From the NCBI RefSeq assembly GCF_020531905.1, contig NZ_JAJAWG010000002.1, forward strand, positions 372,001-436,000: 64,000 nt of DNA. Direction: 5' to 3'. The first letter of the stretch is position 1. Every line of letters begins with the position of its first letter. This document shows positions 27,608 through 36,465 of this stretch, in pieces. The stretch is from Deefgea salmonis (GTDB taxonomy: Bacteria > Pseudomonadota > Gammaproteobacteria > Burkholderiales > Chitinibacteraceae). Under the pieces are notes generated by a model. It was given only the letters and a program-made list of their open reading frames with translations. It was not told the origin of the DNA and did not search any database. The position numbers and the translations under genes are program-made.

Positions 27608-27867
27608 GATGGATTATCCTGAGTAGATGAAGCGAAAGAAAACCAACTGCATGCTGTCATCATTGTTCTTGCTAGGCAATGCAATGAGTTGACGATTAGT
27701 TTTCAAATTTGGATTGATATAAACGCTAGATTATATCTTTCCCTTGAAGCTCTTGATAGTTTGCTGAACGGAAAATGTAGGGAAAGTACAAATATTGCAC
27801 TGCAATAAGGGCGTGGCATACTGTTGCGCAGTATACAATTGATCATTACTCCTTGAGGTTGCTCGCG

Positions 27868-30558
27868 ATGAAACCCCACTATCTTGCCCCTTTGTTTGAT
27901 CCCAGCTCAATTGCGGTGGTGGGTGCATCGGATGCGGTTGGCTCTGTTGGGTATTCGGTGACGAGAAACATCTTGGATGGGGGTTATGCTGGCGCACTGT
28001 ATGCGGTGAATTTAAAGCATAAAACGGTGCAGGGTTTACCGGCAGTAAAAACACTCAGTAAGATTACTAATCCAGTGGACTTGGCCATTCTGACGACGCC
28101 AAGTCGTACATTACTGAAGTTAATCGAAGCGTGCGCTCAGCAAAATATTCGCCATGTGATGATTATGTCGTGCGATTTTGTTGGCCAAGATAAAGCCAGC
28201 CAAAAGCTACTGAATAAAATTTTACAGCTGGCCAAATCGCTCAATATCCGCATTTTAGGGCCATCGGTATTTGGCTATTGCCGCGTATCGAGTAAATTAT
28301 TGGCGGCCAATTTTAAAGGCAAAATTAAAAGTGGCAGCTTGGCGGTGGTCTCGCAATCGTCTTCGGTGACCACGGCGATTTTAGATTGGGCTGAATTACA
28401 CGACGTTGGTTTTTCTTCGGTGGTTTCTTTAGGTATTGCGTCCGATATCGATGTGGGCGATGTGCTCGACTATTTGGTTGCCGACCCCAAAACCAAATCC
28501 ATTTTGCTGTATATCGAAGAGTTAAAAGACGCGCGCTTGTTTATGTCGGCGCTACGCGCAGCGTCCAGATCCAAAGCGGTTTTGGCGTTAAAAGTCGGGC
28601 GTTATGAGCAAGAAATTAAAGTTGGCCGCACGCATTCCGAACGCTTAATTAATCACAATGATGTGTTTGATGTGGCGCTGAAACGCGCGGGGGTGTTGCG
28701 TTTACGCTCGATTAATCAATTGTTCACTGCGATTCGAGTGATGGATGGCTCTTATCGTACCAAAGGCCGGCGTCTGGCGATTATTACCAACGGGATTGGT
28801 GCCGGTTTAATGGCGGTCGATCGCGCTAATGATTTACATATTGCATTGCCGCAATTGGCAGAGGCCACCATTGCCCAGTTGCGGGAGCTATTGCCGCTGC
28901 AAAGCAGTGCTCACAATCCGGTGGATGTGTTGGGCGATGCCAGCGCCGAGCGCTTTAAACTCGCTACTGAGCTGGTGATTAAAGACCCAAATATCGATGG
29001 TGTGTTGGTGGTGTTTACCCCGCAAGTCGGTACGGACGATATGGCGACGGCCGAGGCGATGATTGCGCTGAAAAAGACCACCGATAAGCCTTTACTATTG
29101 GCGTGGGTGGGCGGCAAAAAAATCGATGCCAGCCGAAAATTATTAGCCAAGTCGCAAATGGCGTTTTTTAACGCGCCAGAAAGTGCCGTCGAGGTGTTTT
29201 ATTCGCTGGCCGCATGGCAATACAATCAGCAATTGCTGCTGCAAACGCCAAGTCCATTGGGCGAAATGGAAGCGCCAGATCTTGAAACGGCACAAATGAT
29301 TATTAGCACGGTCTTGGCCAGTGGCCGTGAAGTGCTCGATGAAGTGGAGTCAAAAGCGATTTTACGCGCGTTTCATATTCCCGTTACGCTCACCATTCGG
29401 GCGCAATCGGTTGACGAGGCCGTGTCGGCCGCAATGGGTTTGGGTTTACCCGTGGCGATGAAGATCGACGCCAAAGGCATCTTGCATAAAACCGATATCG
29501 ATGGCGTGGTACTTAATCTCAATAGTTTGGTACAGGTGGCCACTGAGGCCAGCAAAATGCTGTCGCGCGCGCAAGAACGATTGGGCGCAGACAATGTGCG
29601 TGGCTTAGTGATTCAACCGATGCATGGCAAAAAATCTGGCCGCGAATTAATGGTCGGCGTTGGCCGTGATCGCGCCTTTGGTCCGGTGATTACTTTTGGT
29701 TATGGTGGGGTCACTGTTGAGGTATTTAACGACATCGCAGTGTCTTTGCCGCCGCTCAATGAATACCTCGCTGAAAATCTAATTAGTCGCACCCGAGTCA
29801 AAAAAATGCTGGCGCCATTTCGCAATTTGCCCGGCGTGGATATGGCAGCGGTGAAGGCGGTTTTGCTGCGGGTTTCGGAGATGGTCTGCGAGTTTCCGCA
29901 AATTCAACAACTGGATATTAATCCGCTGATTGCCGACGAAAATGGTGTGATTGCCGTCGATGCGCGGATTGTGCTGGCACCATTGGCCGAGCATGCGCGT
30001 CGCTATAGTCATATGGCGATTCACCCTTATCCAGCGCATCTGGCGCAGATTACGCAATTAAAAAATGGCTTACCGCTGGTTTTGCGGCCAATTCGTCCTG
30101 AAGATGCTGATTTGATTGCCTTATTTGTGAGTAAATTGTCTGAAGAGAGTCGCTATAACCGCTTTATGAGCACGTTAAAATCATTGCCCCAAGCGATGCT
30201 GGCGCGTTTTACCCAGCTCGATTACACCCGAGAAATGGCGATTGTGGCGACGGTTGAAACGGGGATTGGGACTGAAATCATTGGCGTTGCCCGTTTTAAT
30301 GCCAATCCGGATCGAGATAGTTGCGAGTTTGCGGTGGTGATCAGTGATCAGTGGCAAGGAATGGGTTTGGGCGGACGCTTGATGAATGCCTTGTTTATCG
30401 CTGCGCGCGATATGGGCTTGTCGGTGATTGAAGGCGAGGTGTTAAGTAGCAATAAAACCATGCTCACCTTTATGAAACACCTGGGTTTTAGTATTGCGCG
30501 GCATGCGGAGGACGATAGCTTGAAGTGGGTGGTGAAGCGTTTGCAAGATCCAGTTTAA
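27868..30558 (+). CDS. Pat-type protein acetyltransferase: acyl-CoA synthetase (NDP-forming) fused to GNAT domain
   Basis: An 896-residue fusion. In order: a CoA-binding Rossmann domain (FDPSSIAVVGASD), the succinyl-CoA-synthetase-like region, an ATP-grasp domain (LPVAMKIDAKGILHKTDIDGV, about 530-690) and a C-terminal GNAT domain from about residue 730 with the acetyl-CoA loop DQWQGMGLGGRLM. Proteins with this order (Pat, YfiQ/PatZ) acetylate lysines of acetyl-CoA synthetase and other metabolic enzymes. The ATG at 27868 is preferred to an in-frame TTG at 27853. A short inverted repeat (ATACTG-TTGCG-CAGTAT, about 27820-27836) lies just upstream and could be an operator. Confidence 0.9.
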   Translation: MKPHYLAPLFDPSSIAVVGASDAVGSVGYSVTRNILDGGYAGALYAVNLKHKTVQGLPAVKTLSKITNPVDLAILTTPSRTLLKLIEACAQQNIRHVMIMSCDFVGQDKASQKLLNKILQLAKSLNIRILGPSVFGYCRVSSKLLAANFKGKIKSGSLAVVSQSSSVTTAILDWAELHDVGFSSVVSLGIASDIDVGDVLDYLVADPKTKSILLYIEELKDARLFMSALRAASRSKAVLALKVGRYEQEIKVGRTHSERLINHNDVFDVALKRAGVLRLRSINQLFTAIRVMDGSYRTKGRRLAIITNGIGAGLMAVDRANDLHIALPQLAEATIAQLRELLPLQSSAHNPVDVLGDASAERFKLATELVIKDPNIDGVLVVFTPQVGTDDMATAEAMIALKKTTDKPLLLAWVGGKKIDASRKLLAKSQMAFFNAPESAVEVFYSLAAWQYNQQLLLQTPSPLGEMEAPDLETAQMIISTVLASGREVLDEVESKAILRAFHIPVTLTIRAQSVDEAVSAAMGLGLPVAMKIDAKGILHKTDIDGVVLNLNSLVQVATEASKMLSRAQERLGADNVRGLVIQPMHGKKSGRELMVGVGRDRAFGPVITFGYGGVTVEVFNDIAVSLPPLNEYLAENLISRTRVKKMLAPFRNLPGVDMAAVKAVLLRVSEMVCEFPQIQQLDINPLIADENGVIAVDARIVLAPLAEHARRYSHMAIHPYPAHLAQITQLKNGLPLVLRPIRPEDADLIALFVSKLSEESRYNRFMSTLKSLPQAMLARFTQLDYTREMAIVATVETGIGTEIIGVARFNANPDRDSCEFAVVISDQWQGMGLGGRLMNALFIAARDMGLSVIEGEVLSSNKTMLTFMKHLGFSIARHAEDDSLKWVVKRLQDPV
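29720..29768. repeat. GGTAT-N37-ATACC palindromic site inside the Pat-type gene
   Basis: GGTAT at 29721 and ATACC at 29763 have the exact family spacing, within the ATP-grasp region. The internal GCTT is missing. It may be coincidental, or a true site overlapping coding sequence. Confidence 0.3.
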
Positions 30559-30642
30559 CTGCCTTTGGGCTGGTTTTTTGTTGAAATAACTTGCAAATTT
30601 AAAAGCTTGTTACTTTTTTTAGCCATTATCTTGACAAATGCG

Positions 30643-30671
30643 TTGACTTTTGATTTTAGTTGTCGTATATT
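30643..30671 (+). promoter_or_regulatory. Sigma70-type promoter for the small-gene pair
   Basis: TTGACT (30643-30648), a 17-base spacer and TATATT (30666-30671). Transcription would start near 30678, about 23 bases before the ATG at 30701, which supports that small gene. Confidence 0.75.
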
Positions 30672-30700
30672 TGCGGCACTAATTTGATTGAGCACATTGA

Positions 30701-30880
30701 ATGCGACTTCACCTCGACGTGATGATCGCCAAGTGTTTAGTAGTTCCTCCCCAGCAAGCCTCCTCAGCTTATCTGCAAAGTTTCCTCGAAACGTGGTGCT
30801 CTTCTATTGGTGCTTTACCGTCCGGCTTTTGGGCGGAAATTGGCTTAGCAACCGTCAACAAGGTTAGCCGAGCCCCATAG
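30701..30880 (+). CDS. Small protein of 59 residues, unknown
   Basis: A 59-codon frame starting MRLHLDVMIAKCLVVPP, 30 bases downstream of a near-consensus sigma70 promoter. The ribosome binding site is weak (GAG). It has a PSGFWAEIGLATVNK segment near the C-terminus and no recognised domain. It is followed by a second small frame after 14 bases, suggesting a two-gene unit between the Pat-type gene and the flagellar cluster. The promoter is the best evidence that it is expressed. Confidence 0.45.
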   Translation: MRLHLDVMIAKCLVVPPQQASSAYLQSFLETWCSSIGALPSGFWAEIGLATVNKVSRAP

Positions 30881-30894
30881 TTTGGATTCCATAA

Positions 30895-31113
30895 ATGACT
30901 AATCGTATGTTTGATTTTGATGTAGAAGCTCGCCCATCCACTCGTTCTGCTGAGATGGAAGGTTGGTTTCAAATTGTAATTTGCCACGGCAATGCGCGTA
31001 AACCCGTGACCGATTGGCAGCCTGCGCCGTTAGCCCAACGTGCTACTGTGCATTCGGTGTTACAAGGTGCCGCAGCGGTTGCGCGTCAGCAAATTCAATC
31101 GCAGTTTCATTAA
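30895..31113 (+). CDS. Small protein of 72 residues, unknown
   Basis: A 72-residue hydrophilic protein beginning MTNRMFDFDVEARPSTRSAE, with a central GWFQIVICHGNARKPVTDW and an Ala/Gln-rich helix at the end. No signal peptide, membrane segment or known domain. The ribosome binding site is weak (GGA). It probably shares the transcript of the 59-residue frame before it and ends before a clear terminator at 31248. Function unknown. Confidence 0.5.
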   Translation: MTNRMFDFDVEARPSTRSAEMEGWFQIVICHGNARKPVTDWQPAPLAQRATVHSVLQGAAAVARQQIQSQFH

Positions 31114-31247
31114 TTCTCGTTCGGCCATCGTGGCCAATATCATGATTTATTTGCCGTACCCAGCATTCTTAGATGGGCAGTCCAGCGTTGGATTTTCCCG
31201 CTGTTGCCACTGAGTTGCTGCGCTCATCAAGACGCAAATCACCTCTT

Positions 31248-31275
31248 AAAGCCAAGCATTTGCTTGGCTTTTTTT
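31248..31275 (+). terminator. Terminator before the flagellar operon
   Basis: Stem AAAGCCAAGCA/TGCTTGGCTTT with a 2-base loop and a seven-T tail. It isolates the small-gene pair from flgB. The 130 bases between the 72-residue gene and this hairpin hold no visible gene; a small RNA ending here is possible but unsupported. Confidence 0.88.
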
Positions 31276-31276
31276 G

Positions 31277-31294
31277 TTGGCACGTTTCATGCTT
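31277..31294 (+). promoter_or_regulatory. Sigma54 promoter of the flgB operon
   Basis: TTGGCAC at 31277-31283 and TGC at 31290-31292 give the diagnostic GG-N10-GC spacing (GG 31279-31280, GC 31291-31292). Transcription would start near 31304, about 20 bases before flgB. RpoN and an FlrC/FleR-type activator are therefore likely to control the early flagellar genes here. Confidence 0.8.
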
Positions 31295-31324
31295 ATGATT
31301 ATTCGAACATCATGGAGTGTGGAT

Positions 31325-31729
31325 ATGTTAGGCCGTCTGGACGATTATTTTCGCAGTCAAGAAACCGCATTGAAATTGCGCAGTTACCGCCAAGAAATTT
31401 TGGGCTCCAATATCGCCAATGCCGATACGCCCAATTACAAAGCGCGGGATATTAACTTTAAAGCCGCTTTTGACGCCGCGCGTGCGCCGTCTGCGCCGAC
31501 GCCGTTGCAAACCAGTAATTCACGCCATTTGCAGCCGAGTCAAACCGTGGATTTATTTGCGCCAGAGCGGCTGTATCGCAATGAGCAGCAACCGTCGATT
31601 GATGGCAATACCGTTGATATGAATACTGAAATGAAAGAATTTACCGATAACGCGATTCGCTATCAGGCTGCGGTGACGTTTCTGACGCGCCGGATTGAGT
31701 CGATGAAAACCGCGTTAACGGGCCAATAA
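31325..31729 (+). CDS. flgB: Flagellar basal-body rod protein FlgB
   Basis: A 134-residue proximal rod protein. The ATG at 31325 has GGAG seven bases upstream and gives the family N-terminus MLGRLDDYF; longer frames start inside the sigma54 promoter. The rod signature SNIANADTPNYKARDINF is present. First gene of flgBCDEFGHIJ; it is exported by the flagellar type III system and assembles next to the MS ring. Confidence 0.96.
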   Translation: MLGRLDDYFRSQETALKLRSYRQEILGSNIANADTPNYKARDINFKAAFDAARAPSAPTPLQTSNSRHLQPSQTVDLFAPERLYRNEQQPSIDGNTVDMNTEMKEFTDNAIRYQAAVTFLTRRIESMKTALTGQ

Positions 31730-31740
31730 GGAATACATGA

Positions 31741-32154
31741 ATGTCTCTGTTTCGTGTTTTTGACGTTGCGTCATCGGCCATGAATGCGCAGTCGGCGCGC
31801 TTGAATGTGGTGGCGAGCAATTTGGCTAACGCCAATTCAGTCACTAGCTCTGATGGGCAACCGTATCGGGCTAAACAGGTTGTATTTCAAGCTGCGCAGA
31901 GCAATACCCACAATGCAGCATCCGTTGGCGTAAAAGTTGCTGGGGTGATCGAAGATCAATCACCACCGCGTTTGGTTTACGATCCGAAGAGCCCTTTTGC
32001 CGATGCCAATGGCTATATCGCCATGCCCAACGTGAGTGTGATCGAAGAAATGACCAATATGATTTCAGCGTCACGTTCGTACCAAACCAATGTCGATGTA
32101 ATGAATACGGCAAAAACTTTGCTGATGCGCACCTTGTCGATCGGTCAAGCTTAA
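31741..32154 (+). CDS. flgC: Flagellar basal-body rod protein FlgC
   Basis: A 137-residue proximal rod protein. N-terminal rod motif [16 protein letters not shown] and the C-terminal coiled-coil pattern [20 protein letters not shown] are typical of FlgC. It follows flgB by eleven bases and is translated as part of the rod/hook operon. Confidence 0.96.
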   Translation: MSLFRVFDVASSAMNAQSARLNVVASNLANANSVTSSDGQPYRAKQVVFQAAQSNTHNAASVGVKVAGVIEDQSPPRLVYDPKSPFADANGYIAMPNVSVIEEMTNMISASRSYQTNVDVMNTAKTLLMRTLSIGQA

Positions 32155-32165
32155 GGAGAATCATC

Positions 32166-32858
32166 ATGGCTACGGCACCCGTTAATAATAATTTTGATTA
32201 CACCTCTTTAAATACCAAAAATAACAAGGTTAAAACCGCGGCTGAAGAGCAGCAAGATAGCTTTATGAAATTACTAGTGAAGCAGCTGCAGACGCAAGAC
32301 CCGATGAACCCAATGGATAACGCGCAAACCACCAGTCAAATGGCGCAGATCAATACCGTAACCGGGATTGGTAAACTCAATGAAACGATGATGCAAATGC
32401 AATCGCTGTATGCCGGAACGCAAGTGATGCAAGCGGCAAATCTGATCGGCAAAGAAGTCCTTACCCCCGGCAAAGGTTTCCATTTTGATGGCGCGGGCAA
32501 GGTGGATTTGCGAATGAATATCCCGGATGGCGCGAGTGGTGCAGTACTGAGTGTATTTAATAAAGATGGCGTTGAAGTGGCCAAAATCCCTTCCAGCAGC
32601 ACCACGCCGGGCCTAGCTCAGGTGGAGTGGGATGGCAAGAAAGCTGACGGCACGCTATTGCCTGCCGGTGATTACACGGTTGCAGCCAAGGGACAAAAAG
32701 ATGGCAAGGAAATTGCTTTAGATACGGTAACTTGGCAAGTCGCTAAATCAGTTGAATTCGGTAGTGCTGGCGTTGGGGTGTACTTGGCCAACGGCAATAA
32801 AACGGGTTTTGGTGATGTGATTCAAATTCGCGCCGCTGGCAGCAGCACTAACGCATAA
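32166..32858 (+). CDS. flgD: Hook assembly scaffold FlgD
   Basis: A 230-residue hook cap that guides polymerisation of FlgE and is not kept in the finished flagellum. The N-terminal segment EEQQDSFMKLLVKQLQTQDP followed by NPMDNAQTTSQMAQI is the FlgD signature. A FlgD Ig/Tudor-like domain follows at about 85-220, with VEWDGKKADGTLLPAGDYT. AAGGAG precedes its ATG. Confidence 0.96.
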   Translation: MATAPVNNNFDYTSLNTKNNKVKTAAEEQQDSFMKLLVKQLQTQDPMNPMDNAQTTSQMAQINTVTGIGKLNETMMQMQSLYAGTQVMQAANLIGKEVLTPGKGFHFDGAGKVDLRMNIPDGASGAVLSVFNKDGVEVAKIPSSSTTPGLAQVEWDGKKADGTLLPAGDYTVAAKGQKDGKEIALDTVTWQVAKSVEFGSAGVGVYLANGNKTGFGDVIQIRAAGSSTNA

Positions 32859-32873
32859 AAGTAGGGGAATATC

Positions 32874-34193
32874 ATGGGTTTTCAACAAGGTTTAAGTGGC
32901 TTGGGCGCATCGGCAAAAAGCTTGGATGTGATCGGCAATAACGTGGCCAATGCCAATACGGTGGGTTTTAAAGGCGCACGCGCTGAGTTTTCCGATATTT
33001 ATGCCAGTACCTTTGGCTCGTCGTCCAATATTGCCGGTATCGGTGCGAAGAACCAAACGATTGCGCAGCAATTTGGCCAAGGCAATACCACGTCGACCAA
33101 TAATCCACTGGATATTGCCATCACCGGTAATGGTTTTTTCCGGATGCAAGACCCAACCGGTACGATTAGCTATGCACGCAATGGTCAGTTTCAATTGGAT
33201 AAAAATGGCTTTATCGTCAATAACGCGCAGTTATTAACCGGTTGGCCGGTGGATGGCGGAACGGGGCAAGTATTGGCAGGCTCGACCCCGCAACCGATTC
33301 AGTTGCAGTTTTCGAATATCGGTGCGCGCCAAACGGGCGGCTCTGGTGTGACGGGTGCCGGTTTGAACTTAGGCTTAAACCTCAACGCCAACGATAAAGT
33401 AAAACCAGCTACCACGGTGTTTTCATCGACCGATCCAACTACTTACAATTATTCAACGTCAGCCACGGTGTACGACTCTTTAGGCGGCACGCACACGCAA
33501 ACGTTTTATTTCCGTAAAGATGTGCCGCCAGCTGTTCCGACCGCGCCACCAACGAGCACTTGGTCGGTGCATTACGCCTTGGATGGAAAAGACGTAAATG
33601 CCGATGGCACGTTGGGACCACAAGTGCCAGCAGTGCCAACGTTGACACCAACGACGATTACTTTTGATGCCAATGGTCGCCCTGTTGGCATGCCAGTTGC
33701 GGGCACAAATTTTAAAGTGAGCGCGGCGGGGCTCAATAACGGATCAAACGGCTTGAATTTTCAAATGTATTTTGATAAATCCACTCAGTTTGGTAGCCCG
33801 TATTCGGTGAGTACACTGACGCAAGATGGCTATACCGATGGGATTTTGACTGGGATTTCAGTTAATAAAGACGGGATGGTGCAAGGCCGCTATTCCAATG
33901 GTCAAACGCGTAATGTGGCGCAAGTTGTTTTGTCTTCGTTTACCAATGTGCAGGGTATGCAGCCTTTGGGTGATAATCGTTGGGCAGAGTCGTCGGCGTC
34001 AGGTCAACCACTGACCAATGCGCCGGGTTCAGGCAGTACCGGTTTGTTGCAATCGGCATCCGTTGAGGATTCGAATGTGGATTTAACCAGTGAATTGGTG
34101 AATCTAATTACCGCCCAACGCAATTATCAAGCCAACTCACAAACGATTAAGGCGCAAGATACCATTTTGCAAACCATCGTTAACTTGCGTTAA
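32874..34193 (+). CDS. flgE: Flagellar hook protein FlgE
   Basis: A 439-residue subunit of the curved hook. It opens MGFQQGLSGLGASAKSLDVI with the rod/hook motif GNNVANANTVGFKGARAEF. A variable middle domain (about 150-350) forms the hook surface, and the C-terminal EDSNVDLTSELVNLITAQR is the conserved helix. Slightly longer than the Salmonella protein (403 residues). It follows flgD by 15 bases. Confidence 0.96.
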   Translation: MGFQQGLSGLGASAKSLDVIGNNVANANTVGFKGARAEFSDIYASTFGSSSNIAGIGAKNQTIAQQFGQGNTTSTNNPLDIAITGNGFFRMQDPTGTISYARNGQFQLDKNGFIVNNAQLLTGWPVDGGTGQVLAGSTPQPIQLQFSNIGARQTGGSGVTGAGLNLGLNLNANDKVKPATTVFSSTDPTTYNYSTSATVYDSLGGTHTQTFYFRKDVPPAVPTAPPTSTWSVHYALDGKDVNADGTLGPQVPAVPTLTPTTITFDANGRPVGMPVAGTNFKVSAAGLNNGSNGLNFQMYFDKSTQFGSPYSVSTLTQDGYTDGILTGISVNKDGMVQGRYSNGQTRNVAQVVLSSFTNVQGMQPLGDNRWAESSASGQPLTNAPGSGSTGLLQSASVEDSNVDLTSELVNLITAQRNYQANSQTIKAQDTILQTIVNLR

Positions 34194-34202
34194 TAAAGAA
34201 AT

Positions 34203-34943
34203 ATGGATCGTTTAATTTACGTCGCCATGACCGGCGCCAAGCAAACCGAAAATCGGCAATCGACCGTGGCAAATAATTTGGCCAATGCCAATACCACCGG
34301 TTTTCGGGCGGATTTAGCGGCGTTTCGCGCGATTCCGGTGATTGGCGGTCCAGGTTTGCCAACGCGTGCATTTGCGGTTGAGCAAAGTACGGGTTCTGAT
34401 TTAAGCCAAGGTTCTTTTCAGCAAACCGGCCGTGAGCTGGATGCGGCCATTAGCGGCGACGGTTGGTTTGCAGTGCAAAGCGCATCCGGTGAGGCGTATA
34501 CCCGTAATGGCAATTTTGTGGTTGATGCCAGCGGGATGCTCAAAACCTACACCGGTTTGATCGTTGAAGGGGAGAGTGGCCCGTTAACTATTCCAGAAAA
34601 CACCCAAGCATCGATTGCAGCCGATGGAACGGTGTCGGCGATTGACTTGGCCAATCCGGCGCAAGCGGTGGAAATTGGCCGCTTAAAGTTGGTCAATCCC
34701 GCAGCGGCAGAAATGGAAAAAGGCCTGGATGGTTTATTTCGTCGCCGCAATGGTGAAGCTGGACAGCCCGATCCTAACGTGCGCTTGTCCGTGGGCGGTA
34801 TTGAGGGCAGCAATGTCAATGCGGTCGATCAATTGGTGACGATGATTGCCACGCAGCGCCATTACGATATGCAAATTAAATTATTACAAACCGCCGAGCA
34901 GAACTCACGTTCTGCCGCTTCGATTTTATCGTTGAACGGTTAA
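34203..34943 (+). CDS. flgF: Flagellar basal-body rod protein FlgF
   Basis: A 246-residue rod protein. It starts MDRLIYVAMTGAKQTENRQS, the typical FlgF N-terminus, followed by VANNLANANTTGFRADL. The C-terminal helix is SNVNAVDQLVTMIATQRHYD. Located between flgE and flgG, as in most proteobacteria. Confidence 0.95.
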   Translation: MDRLIYVAMTGAKQTENRQSTVANNLANANTTGFRADLAAFRAIPVIGGPGLPTRAFAVEQSTGSDLSQGSFQQTGRELDAAISGDGWFAVQSASGEAYTRNGNFVVDASGMLKTYTGLIVEGESGPLTIPENTQASIAADGTVSAIDLANPAQAVEIGRLKLVNPAAAEMEKGLDGLFRRRNGEAGQPDPNVRLSVGGIEGSNVNAVDQLVTMIATQRHYDMQIKLLQTAEQNSRSAASILSLNG

Positions 34944-34967
34944 GTGTTCGATAAGGAATAAAGCCTG

Positions 34968-35753
34968 ATGTTTCGCTCATTGTTAACCGCAAAAACCGGC
35001 ATGGATGCCATGCAGTTTAATGTGGATGTGATCTCGAATAACTTAGCCAATGTCAGTACCACGGGCTTTAAGCGAGAACGTCCGGTTTTTCAAGACTTGC
35101 TCTACCAAAATTTACGTCAGCCTGGGGCTGCCACTAGTCAATCCACTCAATTGCCAACGGGTTTGGATGTGGGCACTGGGGTCAGCCCGGTGGCCACTGC
35201 GCGTATTTTTATGCAGGGGAATATGCAGTTGACCGATGGGCCATTGGATATGGCGATTAATGGCGCTGGTTTTTTTCAAATTGCGATGCCAGATGGTAAA
35301 ACGGCGTATACCCGAGATGGTAGTTTTCAAGTCGATAGTCAAGGCACGGTGGTGACTTCGAATGGTTATCCTTTAGAGCCTGCGCTGCAAGTCCCCTTAG
35401 GCACGACCAAGGTGACGATCGCCAAAGATGGTACTGTGACGGCAATCATTAATAATGATGCCGCCGCGCCAGCTCAATTGGGCAATATTCAATTGGCTAC
35501 CTTCATTAACCCACCGGGTTTGCAGGCGGTTGGCGGTAATTTATATCTAGAAACGGCAGCCAGTGGTGCGCCAACAGTGGGTACGCCCGGCACCAATAGT
35601 CTTGGCGCGCTCAATCAAGGTTATGTTGAGGCATCGAATGTGAATGTGACTGAAGAGTTAATTAATATGATTCAAGCGCAGCGGGCGTATGAAATGAATT
35701 CTCGCTCTGTGCGAACATCGGACGAAATGCTGCAAAAATTAGGTACTTTGTAA
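34968..35753 (+). CDS. flgG: Flagellar distal rod protein FlgG
   Basis: A 261-residue distal rod protein. N-terminal MFRSLLTAKTGMDAMQFNVD and SNNLANVSTTGFKRERPVFQDLLYQ, including the FlgG-specific stretch that keeps the rod straight; C-terminal ASNVNVTEELINMIQAQRAYE. Length matches the family (260). AAGGA lies upstream of the ATG. Confidence 0.97.
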   Translation: MFRSLLTAKTGMDAMQFNVDVISNNLANVSTTGFKRERPVFQDLLYQNLRQPGAATSQSTQLPTGLDVGTGVSPVATARIFMQGNMQLTDGPLDMAINGAGFFQIAMPDGKTAYTRDGSFQVDSQGTVVTSNGYPLEPALQVPLGTTKVTIAKDGTVTAIINNDAAAPAQLGNIQLATFINPPGLQAVGGNLYLETAASGAPTVGTPGTNSLGALNQGYVEASNVNVTEELINMIQAQRAYEMNSRSVRTSDEMLQKLGTL

Positions 35754-35754
35754 G

Positions 35755-36447
35755 GTGTCGGCATTGTTTAGGTTGATTCCGCTGCGCAGCCTACTGGCTG
35801 GGTGGTTGTTATTGCATTTAGCGGCGTGTGTGGCACCGCAGTCGATTGTGACGCAGCCAGTCAGTGCTCGCCCGCAGCAAAATGTACTCACGCAAGCCAA
35901 TAATGGTGCGATTTTTCAATCGGGCACGGCCAAATTGCTGTTTGAAGAACCGGTGGCGCGTCGCATTGGTGATATCTTAATTATTGCCATTGAAGAAAAC
36001 CTATCCGCAGTCAATTCCGCCAATAGTGGTGCCAATCGCTCAGGGACTTTGTCATTGGGTGGCACGACGAGTTTGCCCTATATGCCGGGTGTGATTGAAA
36101 AATTACTATCAGGCCAAGCAGATGTGACGTCGGCAAATACCTTTGCAGGCAAAGGCCAAACCAATAGTAGTAATACGTTTAAAGGCACGATTGCAGTGAC
36201 GGTGGTGGATGTATTGGCCAATGGCAATTTAGTCTTGGGCGGTGAAAAGCAGATCGCCGTGAATGGACAAACCAGCCTGATTCGTTTTTCGGGTATCGTT
36301 AATCCAAACGATATTCGGGCGGGTAATACGATTTCATCGACTCGGGTGGCTGATGCGCGCATTGAACAAGTCGGCCAAGGTGCGATTGCTGACGCCAACA
36401 CCATGGGGTGGATGCAGCGTGCTTTTATGACGATTTGGCCATTCTAA
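35755..36447 (+). CDS. flgH: Flagellar L-ring lipoprotein FlgH
   Basis: A 230-residue outer-membrane lipoprotein forming the L ring around the rod. The start is a GTG one base after the flgG stop; the signal ends LAAC with lipidated Cys25. The conserved core has RRIGDILIIAIEENLSA and KGTIAVTVVDVLANGNLVL, and the FlgH ending GWMQRAFMTIWPF. Tight spacing with flgG indicates coupling. Confidence 0.96.
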   Translation: MSALFRLIPLRSLLAGWLLLHLAACVAPQSIVTQPVSARPQQNVLTQANNGAIFQSGTAKLLFEEPVARRIGDILIIAIEENLSAVNSANSGANRSGTLSLGGTTSLPYMPGVIEKLLSGQADVTSANTFAGKGQTNSSNTFKGTIAVTVVDVLANGNLVLGGEKQIAVNGQTSLIRFSGIVNPNDIRAGNTISSTRVADARIEQVGQGAIADANTMGWMQRAFMTIWPF

Positions 36448-36465
36448 GTAGGTTTAAAGGAAAAT

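Noticed and set aside
27820-27836. Inverted repeat ATACTG-TTGCG-CAGTAT as a member of the palindromic family
   Set aside because: Arms and spacing differ; only six base pairs. It is mentioned as a possible operator of the Pat-type gene only.
31114-31247. Possible small RNA ahead of the flagellar terminator
   Set aside because: No promoter or conserved fold could be seen; could as well be the 3' end of the small-gene transcript.
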